Translations under genes and position numbers: made by a program
Shown: positions 1-5,907 of the stretch, one piece after another
Layout: each line of letters starts with the position of its first letter
Position numbering within the stretch: the stretch's first letter is position 1
Notes under the pieces: model-generated
Databases searched by the model: none
Told to the model about the DNA's origin: nothing
The model's input: only the letters and a program-made list of their open reading frames with translations
Assembly: GCA_022750355.1 (NCBI GenBank)
Contig: JAKIVW010000058.1
Location: forward strand, 1-10,600
Length of the DNA: 10,600 nucleotides
Direction of reading: 5' to 3'
From: Thermoplasmata archaeon
Lineage (GTDB): Archaea; Thermoplasmatota; Thermoplasmata; Lutacidiplasmatales; UBA184

Positions 1-255
1 GTGCGCGCCGAACCCCGGCGCTACAACAAGCCGGCGACGGTGATCTCCGGCTTTCCGCCGGGCGTCGACCTCGAGGAGACCACGCGGACGCTCAAGAATC
101 GGCTCGCGACCGGCGGCTCGGTCGTCGACGGCGAGGTGTATCTCCAAGGAGACCACCGGACCCGGATCCGGGCCGAACTCGCCAAGCTCGGCTTCGACCC
201 CGAGACGGTCGAGGTGTCGGACGCGGCCCTGCCCAAGCGCGGTCGGCGCGGGTAG
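1..255 (+). CDS. sui1: Translation initiation factor aIF1 / SUI1 family, C-terminal part (5' end outside window)
   Basis: The 84 readable residues form a SUI1/eIF1 domain. A KPATVISGFPPGVDL strand is followed by a helix with LKNRLATGGSVVDGEVYLQG, and the family signature GDHRTRIRAELAKLGF lies at about residues 50-65. In archaea this small protein binds the 30S subunit near the P site and helps select the start codon. Complete archaeal SUI1 proteins have roughly 100 residues, often with an N-terminal Cys-rich or charged segment, so about 15-20 residues are probably missing here. The GTG at base 1 is more likely an internal valine codon than the true start, because VRAEPRRYNKPATV aligns with the interior of the family. 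The gene ends in TAG with a basic KRGRRG tail. Family assignment is firm; the start is unknown. Confidence 0.88.
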   Translation: MRAEPRRYNKPATVISGFPPGVDLEETTRTLKNRLATGGSVVDGEVYLQGDHRTRIRAELAKLGFDPETVEVSDAALPKRGRRG

Positions 256-257
256 GC

Positions 258-282
258 CCCGAACGCTCGGGCTGGCGTTTTC
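258..282 (+). terminator. Possible terminator of the SUI1 gene
   Basis: Just after the stop codon there is a small inverted repeat, CCCGA (258-262) and TCGGG (267-271) with a four-base loop. A T-run (TTTTC, 278-282) follows. Archaeal termination depends mainly on T-rich tracts, so this is plausible, but the stem is only 5 bp and the call is weak. Confidence 0.3.
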
Positions 283-330
283 TGCGCCGATTCGCCATAC
301 ACCGGCGCCGATTGTGCGGGCCATCGAGGG

Positions 331-336
331 TATATT
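331..336 (+). promoter_or_regulatory. TATA-like box of the rhodanese gene
   Basis: TATATT at 331-336 stands out in GC-rich sequence, 37 bases before the ATG at 368. With the usual archaeal spacing of about 25 bases from TATA box to transcription start, the transcript would begin near 358, giving a leader of about 10 bases. This supports ATG 368 over the upstream GTG at 314, which would lie before the promoter. Confidence 0.5.
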
Positions 337-367
337 CCCTCCGACCTCCGAGGGAGCGAGAGCGATC

Positions 368-1225
368 ATGGCAACCTACGCGCACCCGGATGTACTCGTC
401 GAGAACGACTGGCTCGCTTCCCATCTGAACGACCCGAAGGTTCGCGTGGCCGAGGTCGACTACGACCCGGCCGCGAATTACGAGCTGGGGCACCTGCCCG
501 GCGCCGTCCTGTTCGACTGGCGCAAGGACATCAACGACCCGGTCGCACGGGACATCCTATCGTCCGAGGCCGCGCAGGCGCTCCTCCGGAAGGCGGGCAT
601 CCACGACGACACCACGGTCGTCCTCTACGGCGACTTCAACAACTGGTTCGCCGCGTTCGCGTACTGGGTGTTCAGCTACTACGGCATCAAGAACCTCAAG
701 CTGCTCAACGGCGGCCGCAAGAAGTGGATCGCCGAGGATCGACCGATCACGAAGGACCCCGCGCACCACGCGGCGGGCCAGGTCACGGCCCACCCGGGCG
801 ACCCCAAGCTCCGCGCCTACCTGGACGACGTCCGCAAGGCGCTTCCGGAGGTCAAAGCCGGGAAGTCCCATCTTGTGGACGTTCGCGGGCCGAAGGAGTT
901 TTCGGGGGAGGTCACCGCGCCGCCCGAGTACCCCACCGAACACGCCCAGCGCGGGGGACACATCCCCGGCGCGAAGAACATCCCCTGGGCCCAGGCGGTC
1001 AAGGAGGACGGCACGTTCAAGTCCCGCGAGGAACTGGACGCTCTGTACGGCGGCAAGGGAGTGGTCCACTCCGCCCCGGTCATCACCTACTGCCGGATCG
1101 GGGAACGCTCGAGCCACACCTGGTTCGTCCTGAAGTATCTCCTCGGATACCCCGACGTCCGCAACTACGACGGTTCCTGGACCGAGTGGGGTAACCTCAT
1201 CCGGACCCCGATCGAGAAACCGTAA
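368..1225 (+). CDS. Thiosulfate sulfurtransferase (tandem-rhodanese, CysA/SseA type)
   Basis: A 285-residue protein with two rhodanese domains, the normal size for this family. The N-terminal domain (about residues 5-130) is the non-catalytic one and contains DWRKDINDPVARD and YGDFNNWFAAFAYW. The C-terminal domain (about 155-285) contains LVDVRGPKEFSGE, RGGHIPGAKNIPW and the active loop CRIGERSS with catalytic Cys242. The enzyme takes sulfane sulfur from thiosulfate (or a related donor) as a cysteine persulfide and passes it to cyanide or a thiol acceptor; it is expected in the cytoplasm. The CRIGERSS loop matches the CysA group common in actinobacteria rather than the CGSGVT loop of mercaptopyruvate sulfurtransferases, so thiosulfate is the likelier donor. 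I chose ATG 368 because the conserved chain begins there and a TATA box lies just upstream; an in-frame GTG at 314 would add 18 unrelated residues. It faces the GcvH-TusA fusion gene, which suggests a shared sulfur-relay role (inference). Confidence 0.93.
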   Translation: MATYAHPDVLVENDWLASHLNDPKVRVAEVDYDPAANYELGHLPGAVLFDWRKDINDPVARDILSSEAAQALLRKAGIHDDTTVVLYGDFNNWFAAFAYWVFSYYGIKNLKLLNGGRKKWIAEDRPITKDPAHHAAGQVTAHPGDPKLRAYLDDVRKALPEVKAGKSHLVDVRGPKEFSGEVTAPPEYPTEHAQRGGHIPGAKNIPWAQAVKEDGTFKSREELDALYGGKGVVHSAPVITYCRIGERSSHTWFVLKYLLGYPDVRNYDGSWTEWGNLIRTPIEKP

Positions 1226-1266
1226 CCGGGTTCCCTCGTCGGACCCAACCGTTTCCTCCGTCGACC

Positions 1267-1295
1267 GGGGGCCTGCCCCCCAGGAGCGTTTCCTG
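1267..1295. terminator. Paired hairpins between convergent genes, likely bidirectional terminator
   Basis: The 70-base gap between the two convergent stop codons holds two inverted repeats back to back. GGGGGC (1267-1272) pairs with GCCCCC (1275-1280), and CAGGA (1281-1285) pairs with TCCTG (1291-1295) around GCGTT. The second ends exactly at the stop codon of the minus-strand gene. A terminator role is inferred from position; T-tracts are short on both strands. Confidence 0.4.
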
Positions 1296-1994
1296 TCAGC
1301 CCGACCCACGGCGTCGGGGCACCGGATGCGCTTCTTTGCGGATCAGGAACTGATGGAGCGTTCCTTCCCGACGGTAGGTGCGCACCGTGTGTCCGGTCTG
1401 GTCGGACCAGCGGACCATTTCGATGGGGCTGGTCGGGTCGTCCGTCACCAGCAGGACGTGCGCGCCGGCGGGACGTCCTTGAAGGTCCTCGTTCAGCATC
1501 GTCAGGACGGCGGAGCATTCGAGGCCAATCTCATACAGTTCCACATCGGGAGTCGCCGGCCAACACCGGATCCGTTGGGTCCGGATCCGCTCGGCGAGCC
1601 GGCCGGCGACCTGGTCCGCGGTTTCGAGGTGGTGGGCGACGTCGTCGGGCCGTACGGGACGCACCCGGACGACCCAGCCGTCGCCGTAGGGTGCGTCGTT
1701 CACCAACCGAGGTCGCTCCGAGACGTTCCGGTTCCGCTCCACCACCTCGGCATCCACGGGGAGACGTATCGCCCCGGTGAACCGCATGCTCTCCACGGTC
1801 GCCACGCTTCGACCGCGGCCCACCACCCCCTCGACCGGTCGAAACGTCAAGCTCGTGAACGGCCCGGCGAAGGCGGCCAGGGGCCCCAGCACGCCCACTC
1901 GAGCGGTCGACCCCCCGTCCTCGGAGACCCACCAGACGTCGTTCTCGAGGTCATAGAGGCGGTCCTCGGGCAGAGGGCATCCCTCGATCTCCAC
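1296..1994 (-). CDS. GcvH-like lipoyl domain fused to a TusA-like sulfur-carrier domain; lipoyl lysine replaced
   Basis: 232 residues in two domains. Residues about 12-128 align along the whole glycine-cleavage H protein fold: DVWWVSEDGG and ARVGVLGPLA at the start, the hairpin VATVESMRFTG, then LPVDAEVVERN, LVNDAPYGDGW and a C-terminal helix. In H proteins the hairpin reads ESVKA and its lysine carries lipoate; here that position is Arg71 (codon CGG, 1782-1784), so ordinary lipoylation should be impossible. Residues about 149-221 resemble TusA: GLEC with Cys160 at the persulfide position, then LLVTDDPTSP, SDQTGH and QFLIRK at the end. The second and fourth residues of the usual CPxP motif are Ser and Val instead of proline. 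TusA proteins carry sulfur as a cysteine persulfide received from rhodaneses or desulfurases, and a rhodanese gene lies convergent 70 bases away. The start is GTG at 1994, fitting a TATA-like box 26-30 bases upstream; no in-frame ATG lies near. Role inferred: sulfur carrier or scaffold, not glycine cleavage. Domain calls rest on motif reading, not a search. Confidence 0.78.
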   Translation of the reverse strand: MEIEGCPLPEDRLYDLENDVWWVSEDGGSTARVGVLGPLAAFAGPFTSLTFRPVEGVVGRGRSVATVESMRFTGAIRLPVDAEVVERNRNVSERPRLVNDAPYGDGWVVRVRPVRPDDVAHHLETADQVAGRLAERIRTQRIRCWPATPDVELYEIGLECSAVLTMLNEDLQGRPAGAHVLLVTDDPTSPIEMVRWSDQTGHTVRTYRREGTLHQFLIRKEAHPVPRRRGSG

Positions 1995-2019
1995 GGTCCT
2001 ACGAACGCACCGGAGGCCC

Positions 2020-2024
2020 TAAAT
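2020..2024 (-). promoter_or_regulatory. TATA-like box of the GcvH-TusA gene
   Basis: On the minus strand the sequence reads CATTTAGG, with ATTTA at 2024-2020. It lies 26-30 bases before the GTG at 1994. That spacing predicts a transcript starting at or next to the start codon, so the message would be leaderless. No Shine-Dalgarno-like sequence is needed to explain this start. Confidence 0.4.
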
Positions 2025-2051
2025 GGCTACCCGGGGCCGACCGCGGCGATT

Positions 2052-2061
2052 CCCCGCGGGG
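2052..2061. other. Perfect 10-base GC palindrome in the divergent promoter region
   Basis: CCCCGCGGGG is a perfect palindrome roughly midway between the TATA-like boxes of the two divergent genes (about 2022 on the minus strand and 2113 on the plus strand). It could bind a dimeric regulator controlling both genes, or be chance in GC-rich DNA. Apart from this and the two TATA-like boxes I see nothing else in the 160 bases between the two start codons. Confidence 0.2.
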
Positions 2062-2110
2062 TTCGGGTTCCCCCGATAGCAGAGAGCCCCCCGAGCGCTC
2101 TTTCGCAACC

Positions 2111-2118
2111 CTTAAACC
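2111..2118 (+). promoter_or_regulatory. TATA-like box of the S-adenosylmethionine synthetase gene
   Basis: CTTAAACC at 2111-2118 is the only A/T-rich stretch near the gene and lies about 40 bases before ATG 2155. Transcription would start near 2138-2142, leaving a leader of about 15 bases. No clear Shine-Dalgarno sequence is visible in that leader. Confidence 0.5.
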
Positions 2119-2154
2119 CCCAGCCGGCTCGGCCGACCTCAAGGACCTCGCTCC

Positions 2155-3351
2155 ATGGGACGCAATATCCAGGTTGAACCACTCCGGACCGTCCATATCG
2201 AGGACCAGGCCATCGAGCTCGTGGAGCGCAAGGGGCTCGGCCATCCCGACTCCATCGCGGACGGGGTCTCCGAATCGGTCAGCCGCGCCCTCTCCCGGCT
2301 CTACCTCGACGAGTATGGCCGCATCCTCCACCACAACACCGACGAGACCCAGGTGGTCGGCGGGGCCTCCGAGCCGAAGTTCGGTGGGGGGAAGGTCACC
2401 AAACCGATCTACATGCTCCTGGTCGGTCGAGCGACCACCGAGGTCAACGGCGAGAAGCTGCCCATCCACGACACCGCGATCGAGGCGGCCCGAAAGTACG
2501 TCCAATCCGTCTGCCGGCACATCAACATCGACCATGACGTCGAATTCGACTCGAAGATCGGGTCCGGTTCCATCGATCTGCGCGGCGTCTTCGAGCAGAA
2601 GAAGGTCCTCTCGAACGACACGTCGTTCGGGGTCGGATTCGCCCCGTTGTCGGACACGGAACGATTGGTGCTCGAGAGCGAGCGGTTCCTGACGCTCAAG
2701 CTGACGAAGAAGCTCGGCGCGTTGGGCGAGGATGTCAAGGTGATGGGCTACCGACTCGACGACAAGATCCACCTCACGGTCGCGGCCGCGCTCGTCGACC
2801 GCGAGATCAAGGACGGCAAGGAGTACCAGTCCGTCTGCGACGAGATCCGGGACAAGCTGGCCGACCAGGCCGCGAAGCTTACCCACCGCGAGGTCGAGAT
2901 CGACGTCAACACGGCGGACGACCCCGAGCTCGGCCGCTACTATCTGACCGTCACCGGCTGTTCCATGGAGGCCGGGGACGATGGGTCGGTCGGCCGCGGG
3001 AACCGCGCCAACGGACTCATCACCCCCTGCCGCCCGATGAGCCTCGAGGCCACGGCCGGGAAGAACCCGGTCAACCACGTCGGGAAGATCTACAACCTGC
3101 TCAGCAACCTGATCGCGAACGACATCGTGAAGGAGACCGGCGGGAACGTCAAGGAGGTCCACGTCAAGATCCTCTCCCAGATCGGAAAACCGGTCGACGA
3201 ACCCCAGGTCGCGAGCCTCCAGATCCTCCCCGCGGACGGGGTGAAGCTCTCGGCCGTCAAGGCGAAGGCCGACGCGATCGCGCAGGGCTGGTTCGACCAG
3301 ATCGACTCGATCCCCCGCCGACTTCTCACGGACAAGCTCACCGTCTTCTAG
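2155..3351 (+). CDS. mat: S-adenosylmethionine synthetase, archaeal type
   Basis: 398 residues, full length for the archaeal methionine adenosyltransferase family (about 400). It forms S-adenosylmethionine from ATP and methionine with release of phosphate and pyrophosphate, supplying methyl groups for tRNA, rRNA and cofactor synthesis in the cytoplasm. Conserved blocks run end to end: VERKGLGHPDSIADG (23-37), HHNTDETQVVGG (59-70), FGGGKVTKPIY (76-86), NDTSFGVGFAPLSDTERLV (154-172), VNTADDPELG (251-260), the glycine-rich EAGDDGSVGRGNRANG (272-287), EATAGKNPVNHVGKIYN (298-314) and SQIGKPVDEP (341-350). Every expected block is present without gaps, so the enzyme should be active. This archaeal class is very distant in sequence from bacterial MetK. 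The ATG at 2155 begins the conserved MGRNIQVEPL and sits behind a TATA box. It is divergent from the GcvH-TusA gene and shares its promoter region, which may couple the two sulfur-related genes (inference). Confidence 0.97.
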   Translation: MGRNIQVEPLRTVHIEDQAIELVERKGLGHPDSIADGVSESVSRALSRLYLDEYGRILHHNTDETQVVGGASEPKFGGGKVTKPIYMLLVGRATTEVNGEKLPIHDTAIEAARKYVQSVCRHINIDHDVEFDSKIGSGSIDLRGVFEQKKVLSNDTSFGVGFAPLSDTERLVLESERFLTLKLTKKLGALGEDVKVMGYRLDDKIHLTVAAALVDREIKDGKEYQSVCDEIRDKLADQAAKLTHREVEIDVNTADDPELGRYYLTVTGCSMEAGDDGSVGRGNRANGLITPCRPMSLEATAGKNPVNHVGKIYNLLSNLIANDIVKETGGNVKEVHVKILSQIGKPVDEPQVASLQILPADGVKLSAVKAKADAIAQGWFDQIDSIPRRLLTDKLTVF

Positions 3352-3390
3352 GACCTCCCGGAACGGCGGCCGGCGAAGGGCGTCCCGGCC

Positions 3391-3463
3391 GCGGGAACCC
3401 GGCCCCGGCGCGATGGTTCAGCTCCGGTCCGAAGGCGGGAACCCGCCCCGTGGGCCTTTCTTC
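3391..3463 (+). terminator. Two similar small hairpins after mat, the second followed by a pyrimidine tract
   Basis: The self-complementary core GCGGGAACCCG occurs twice in direct orientation, at 3391-3401 and 3435-3445. In the second copy it extends to GGCGGG (3434-3439) pairing with CCCGCC (3442-3447), followed by CTTTCTTCT (3456-3464). This is the best terminator candidate for mat. The remainder of the 174-base gap to the next gene holds only that gene's TATA-like box and short leader. Confidence 0.4.
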
Positions 3464-3470
3464 TAAATAG
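3461..3470 (+). promoter_or_regulatory. TATA-like box of the zinc-ribbon membrane protein gene
   Basis: TTCTAAATAG at 3461-3470 is a clear A/T-rich box in GC-rich sequence, about 60 bases before ATG 3526. It predicts a leader of about 30-35 bases. Unlike its neighbours this leader holds a weak Shine-Dalgarno-like GGGGAG (3509-3514) 11 bases before the ATG. An alternative, weaker box is GATATC at 3491-3496. Confidence 0.4.
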
Positions 3471-3525
3471 TCGAGGGACGCCCTCTAGTCGATATCGCTC
3501 CCCTCCGCGGGGAGACGAACTACGG

Positions 3526-4437
3526 ATGACCCTACCGGGCTCAACCCTCACACTCATCGCGATCACGGTCATCCTCGTGGTGGCCGTCCTCGCAATCTTT
3601 CTCGTGGTTCGCAACCGCTTACGGGCGCGGCGGGACCAGATCCTCGTGGAATTGGGGTCGAAACCGGCCCTCGTGCAGGACCGGGCGTTCAATCGGCTCG
3701 CGATGGCCCGACAAGAAGCTCAGGTGCTGGCCCGGACCGGTACCGACACCTCGAGGGCCCTGGAGCTCATCGCCCAGTCCCAGGGGGCGTTCGACACCCA
3801 CCAGTTCGCGCACTCCTACGAACTCGCGCAGTCCGCTCACGAGGCCCTGGTGAACGCCCACGGCCGCACGGCCCCGTTGGACGGGGTCATCGCCCCGCGC
3901 CCCGGTGCGAAGGTCCGAGCCCCGCCCTCCTCCCCTTCGAGTGCGACGCCGAACCTGGCCCCTCCCGCTCCGGCTCCTCTCCCTCGAAACCGGGTCGAAT
4001 CCCAGTTCCAGCTCCGGTTATTGGAGCAGGAGGTCGCGACGGCCCGGTCCGACCGCCCTCGACAGGGAGGTACCCTCGAAGCCATCAAGCTCCAGGGGGA
4101 GGCCCAGACCGCGTTCGAGCAGGGGAATTTCACCGATGCGTTCCGGCTGGCCCTCCGAGCTCGGCGGAGCCTCGGCGGGAAAGTGGAATCGCTCGCGGCG
4201 GCCCCTCGCTTCCCGACGGCGGTCCCGGGGTCGGGGCCTCTAGACCCAGCGTCGGCCGCCGAGCAGGTCGCCGCCGCCAACCGGTGCCCCAACTGCGGAT
4301 ACCCCACCCTCCCGAACGACACGTTCTGCCGCGGATGCGGGACCCAGCGTGTCGCCAGCACCTGCCCCTCGTGCGGAAACTCCCGGGGCCCGGCCGACAC
4401 TTTCTGTGGCCGGTGCGGAGCGCAGTTTACCGGTTAG
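3526..4437 (+). CDS. Membrane-anchored double zinc-ribbon protein with duplicated helical repeats
   Basis: 303 residues; I do not recognise a named family beyond the zinc ribbons. One hydrophobic helix (about residues 8-28) is followed by basic RNRLRARRD, suggesting an N-terminal membrane anchor with the rest in the cytoplasm. Two similar helical segments follow, about 55-110 (with ALELIAQSQGAFDTHQFAHS) and 158-216 (with LQGEAQTAFEQGNFTDAF), TPR-like pairs that look like an internal duplication. A Pro/Ala-rich linker (about 122-154) separates them. The C-terminus has two zinc ribbons: Cys254/257/268/271 and Cys280/283/294/297, each CxxC-x10-CxxC, all eight ligands present. Such double zinc ribbons usually mediate protein-protein or nucleic-acid contacts, so a membrane-tethered adaptor is a fair guess (inference). 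The gene has its own TATA-like box and overlaps the convergent nreA by four bases; that overlap alone does not imply shared function. Confidence 0.8.
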   Translation: MTLPGSTLTLIAITVILVVAVLAIFLVVRNRLRARRDQILVELGSKPALVQDRAFNRLAMARQEAQVLARTGTDTSRALELIAQSQGAFDTHQFAHSYELAQSAHEALVNAHGRTAPLDGVIAPRPGAKVRAPPSSPSSATPNLAPPAPAPLPRNRVESQFQLRLLEQEVATARSDRPRQGGTLEAIKLQGEAQTAFEQGNFTDAFRLALRARRSLGGKVESLAAAPRFPTAVPGSGPLDPASAAEQVAAANRCPNCGYPTLPNDTFCRGCGTQRVASTCPSCGNSRGPADTFCGRCGAQFTG

Positions 4438-5762
4438 ATCGCCGGCACCCTTTCGGACGCCAACCAATCGTCCAGCTTCCGCTGGGTCCGTGCTTCGTGG
4501 AGTACGGCGCTCTGGAGGAGCCACCGCTGCAGCGGGATGGCAAAGGTCGACCGGATCAGTCCGGAGAGTTCGGCCATGGACGCGAGGTGGATCGGAGGCT
4601 CGAGGAGGGCGGCCCGGACGTGTTCTCGGACGTTCCAGACACCGAGCGGGAGGATCTCGCCCGGGTGGACCTCCCGGAGCACCACGACCCCCGCCTGGCG
4701 CCCCATCTTCAACAGGGCCTCGCTGGGCGCGAGGCGGGCCGCGTAGCAGCAACCGCCGATCGAAGCGTACGTGGTCCGCCCTTCGTGCCCCTCATGATCT
4801 CCCATCATGATGATCTCGGTCGGGCTCGGGTTCCAAAAAGTGGATGGGTACCAGGACTCGATCGATTCGTACCGCCAGATGCCCGGGAGCAGGACGATCA
4901 ACCACCGATTGTCCAACGCCGTCAGCCGATGGGCTCGGATCTCGTCGAGTTCCGGTAGAAAACGCACCTCCCGAACGTTCTGCTTGGAGAGGAGGTCGTC
5001 CACGGCGGTGATGCTCCATCGGGTTGGGACCAGGCGCCGGCGGCCTCGGCGGCCGAGCGTGCCGACGCTGAAGGCGCGCTGGATCCGGCTGACTTTGACC
5101 CCTCGCTCGTACAGCTCTTCGACCGCGATCCGGGCGCTGGCGGCGGTGTCCGATGAGAGGCGGTCGAGGTGGGGGTCGACCCGCCGGACGTCGAGCCGGA
5201 GTTGGTCGATCGGCGCGGACGGCCCGAACGGCGGTGCCGAATCGGAAAGGGCGATGTGGCCCCGAGGCGGTCGCCGGAACCGGGTCTCACTCTCCGCGGA
5301 CTCGGAAGCGATACCCAGGAGCTGGAGGTCCTCGAGCAGGCGGATCGGTTTCTCGGCGTCGGTCACCCGGATCGGACTGGTCCCACGGACCAGCCCCGTT
5401 CGGAACCCCACGACCTCCTGCACCGAGCGTCCCACCCAGTCTTCGGGGGTGTCGAGGAGCTCGGTCCGACCGTGCTCCGGGCTCAACAAGGGACCGAACG
5501 AGACTTTCGGGTACCCGAACCGGCCCACGAACACGGCCGGGGGAGAGGATCCGGAAAGTTCGGTACCTTGCACCATGGGAAGGGTCCGCTCGAACGCTCG
5601 ATACCGAAGCAGCAGCGGGCAGACCGGCTTTCCGCACAGCAGCTGGGCCGAGCGGCATCGCAGGCACATCGTAGGATCCTCCCGGAGGCCGGGGATGGAC
5701 CACATGAGACCCGGCGTCGGTTCGATGCCCGGGAAGGGGGGGGCGGAGAGTGCTTCGGCCAT
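4434..5762 (-). CDS. nreA: DNA repair protein NreA (archaeal Nre family) with C-terminal PCNA-binding motif
   Basis: 442 residues matching the archaeal Nre family along its length. A zinc-finger-like MCLRCRSAQLLCGKPVCPLL near the start supplies Cys33, Cys36, Cys43 and Cys48. Next come the Nre N-domain signatures VFVGRFGYPKVSFGPLLSPE (77-96) and DTPEDWVGRSVQEVVGFRT, then a basic stretch GRRGRRRLVPTRWSITAVDD (237-256) that begins the well-conserved second half. Later blocks include EIIMMGDHEGHEGRTTYASI and the terminal region. The C-terminus carries QRKLDDWL (427-434), a fit to the PCNA-interacting PIP box QxxLxxWL. In Haloferax, NreA contacts PCNA through such a motif and its loss sensitises cells to DNA damage; the biochemical activity is unsettled. 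The ATG at 5762 sits behind a TATA-like box at about 33 bases. Its TAA stop overlaps the stop of the convergent zinc-ribbon gene. Family assignment is strong. Confidence 0.92.
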   Translation of the reverse strand: MAEALSAPPFPGIEPTPGLMWSIPGLREDPTMCLRCRSAQLLCGKPVCPLLLRYRAFERTLPMVQGTELSGSSPPAVFVGRFGYPKVSFGPLLSPEHGRTELLDTPEDWVGRSVQEVVGFRTGLVRGTSPIRVTDAEKPIRLLEDLQLLGIASESAESETRFRRPPRGHIALSDSAPPFGPSAPIDQLRLDVRRVDPHLDRLSSDTAASARIAVEELYERGVKVSRIQRAFSVGTLGRRGRRRLVPTRWSITAVDDLLSKQNVREVRFLPELDEIRAHRLTALDNRWLIVLLPGIWRYESIESWYPSTFWNPSPTEIIMMGDHEGHEGRTTYASIGGCCYAARLAPSEALLKMGRQAGVVVLREVHPGEILPLGVWNVREHVRAALLEPPIHLASMAELSGLIRSTFAIPLQRWLLQSAVLHEARTQRKLDDWLASERVPAI

Positions 5763-5790
5763 GCGCTATCGACCGAAGGCGGCTTGGCGC

Positions 5791-5795
5791 TATAT
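5791..5795 (-). promoter_or_regulatory. TATA-like box of nreA
   Basis: On the minus strand the sequence reads CCATATAGCG, with ATATA at 5795-5791. It lies about 30 bases before ATG 5762, predicting a leaderless or near-leaderless transcript. It shares a 145-base divergent region with the promoter of the thermopsin-like gene. Confidence 0.5.
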
Positions 5796-5881
5796 GGGGC
5801 GGGCGGGGCCTTGAAACACCCCCGTGGGCCCCCCGAGGTGGGGCACGATTCGGCATCCTCCGTGGGCGCCGAAAAGGAACC

Positions 5882-5887
5882 TTTAAG
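5882..5887 (+). promoter_or_regulatory. TATA-like box with purine-rich BRE of the thermopsin-like gene
   Basis: TTTAAG at 5882-5887 lies 26 bases before ATG 5908 and is preceded by purine-rich GAAAAGGAACC, as expected for a TFB-recognition element. The transcript should start at or beside the ATG, so translation is probably leaderless. This supports ATG 5908, although an in-frame ATG at 5917 cannot be excluded. Confidence 0.55.
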
Positions 5888-5907
5888 AACCTGAAGGCCC
5901 GAAAACA

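Noticed and set aside
1..3. GTG at base 1 as the true start of the SUI1 gene
   Set aside because: The family normally has more residues before this point and the codon aligns with an interior position, so the gene is taken as cut by the window edge.
314..367. Upstream GTG start for the rhodanese gene, adding 18 residues
   Set aside because: The extra residues do not resemble the family N-terminus, and the TATA-like box at 331-336 lies inside this stretch, so it would not be transcribed.
557..1309. Open frame of 250 codons on the minus strand
   Set aside because: Antisense shadow of the rhodanese gene, with no domain and with a composition typical of such shadows.
1995..2154. SAM riboswitch upstream of mat
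   Set aside because: The expected leader is only about 15 bases, too short for any riboswitch, and no such fold is visible.
1326..2177. Open frame of 283 codons on the plus strand
   Set aside because: It mirrors the minus-strand GcvH-TusA gene; its translation is low-complexity and shows no domain, while the minus strand gives two recognisable domains.
1999..3162. Open frame of 387 codons on the minus strand
   Set aside because: Antisense to the fully conserved S-adenosylmethionine synthetase; Asp/Val/Leu-rich as expected of a GC-rich shadow frame.
4807..5814. Open frame of 335 codons on the plus strand, and another at 5169-5894
   Set aside because: Both are antisense to nreA, rich in Arg/Ser/Pro with no motif; the minus strand gives a full NreA protein.
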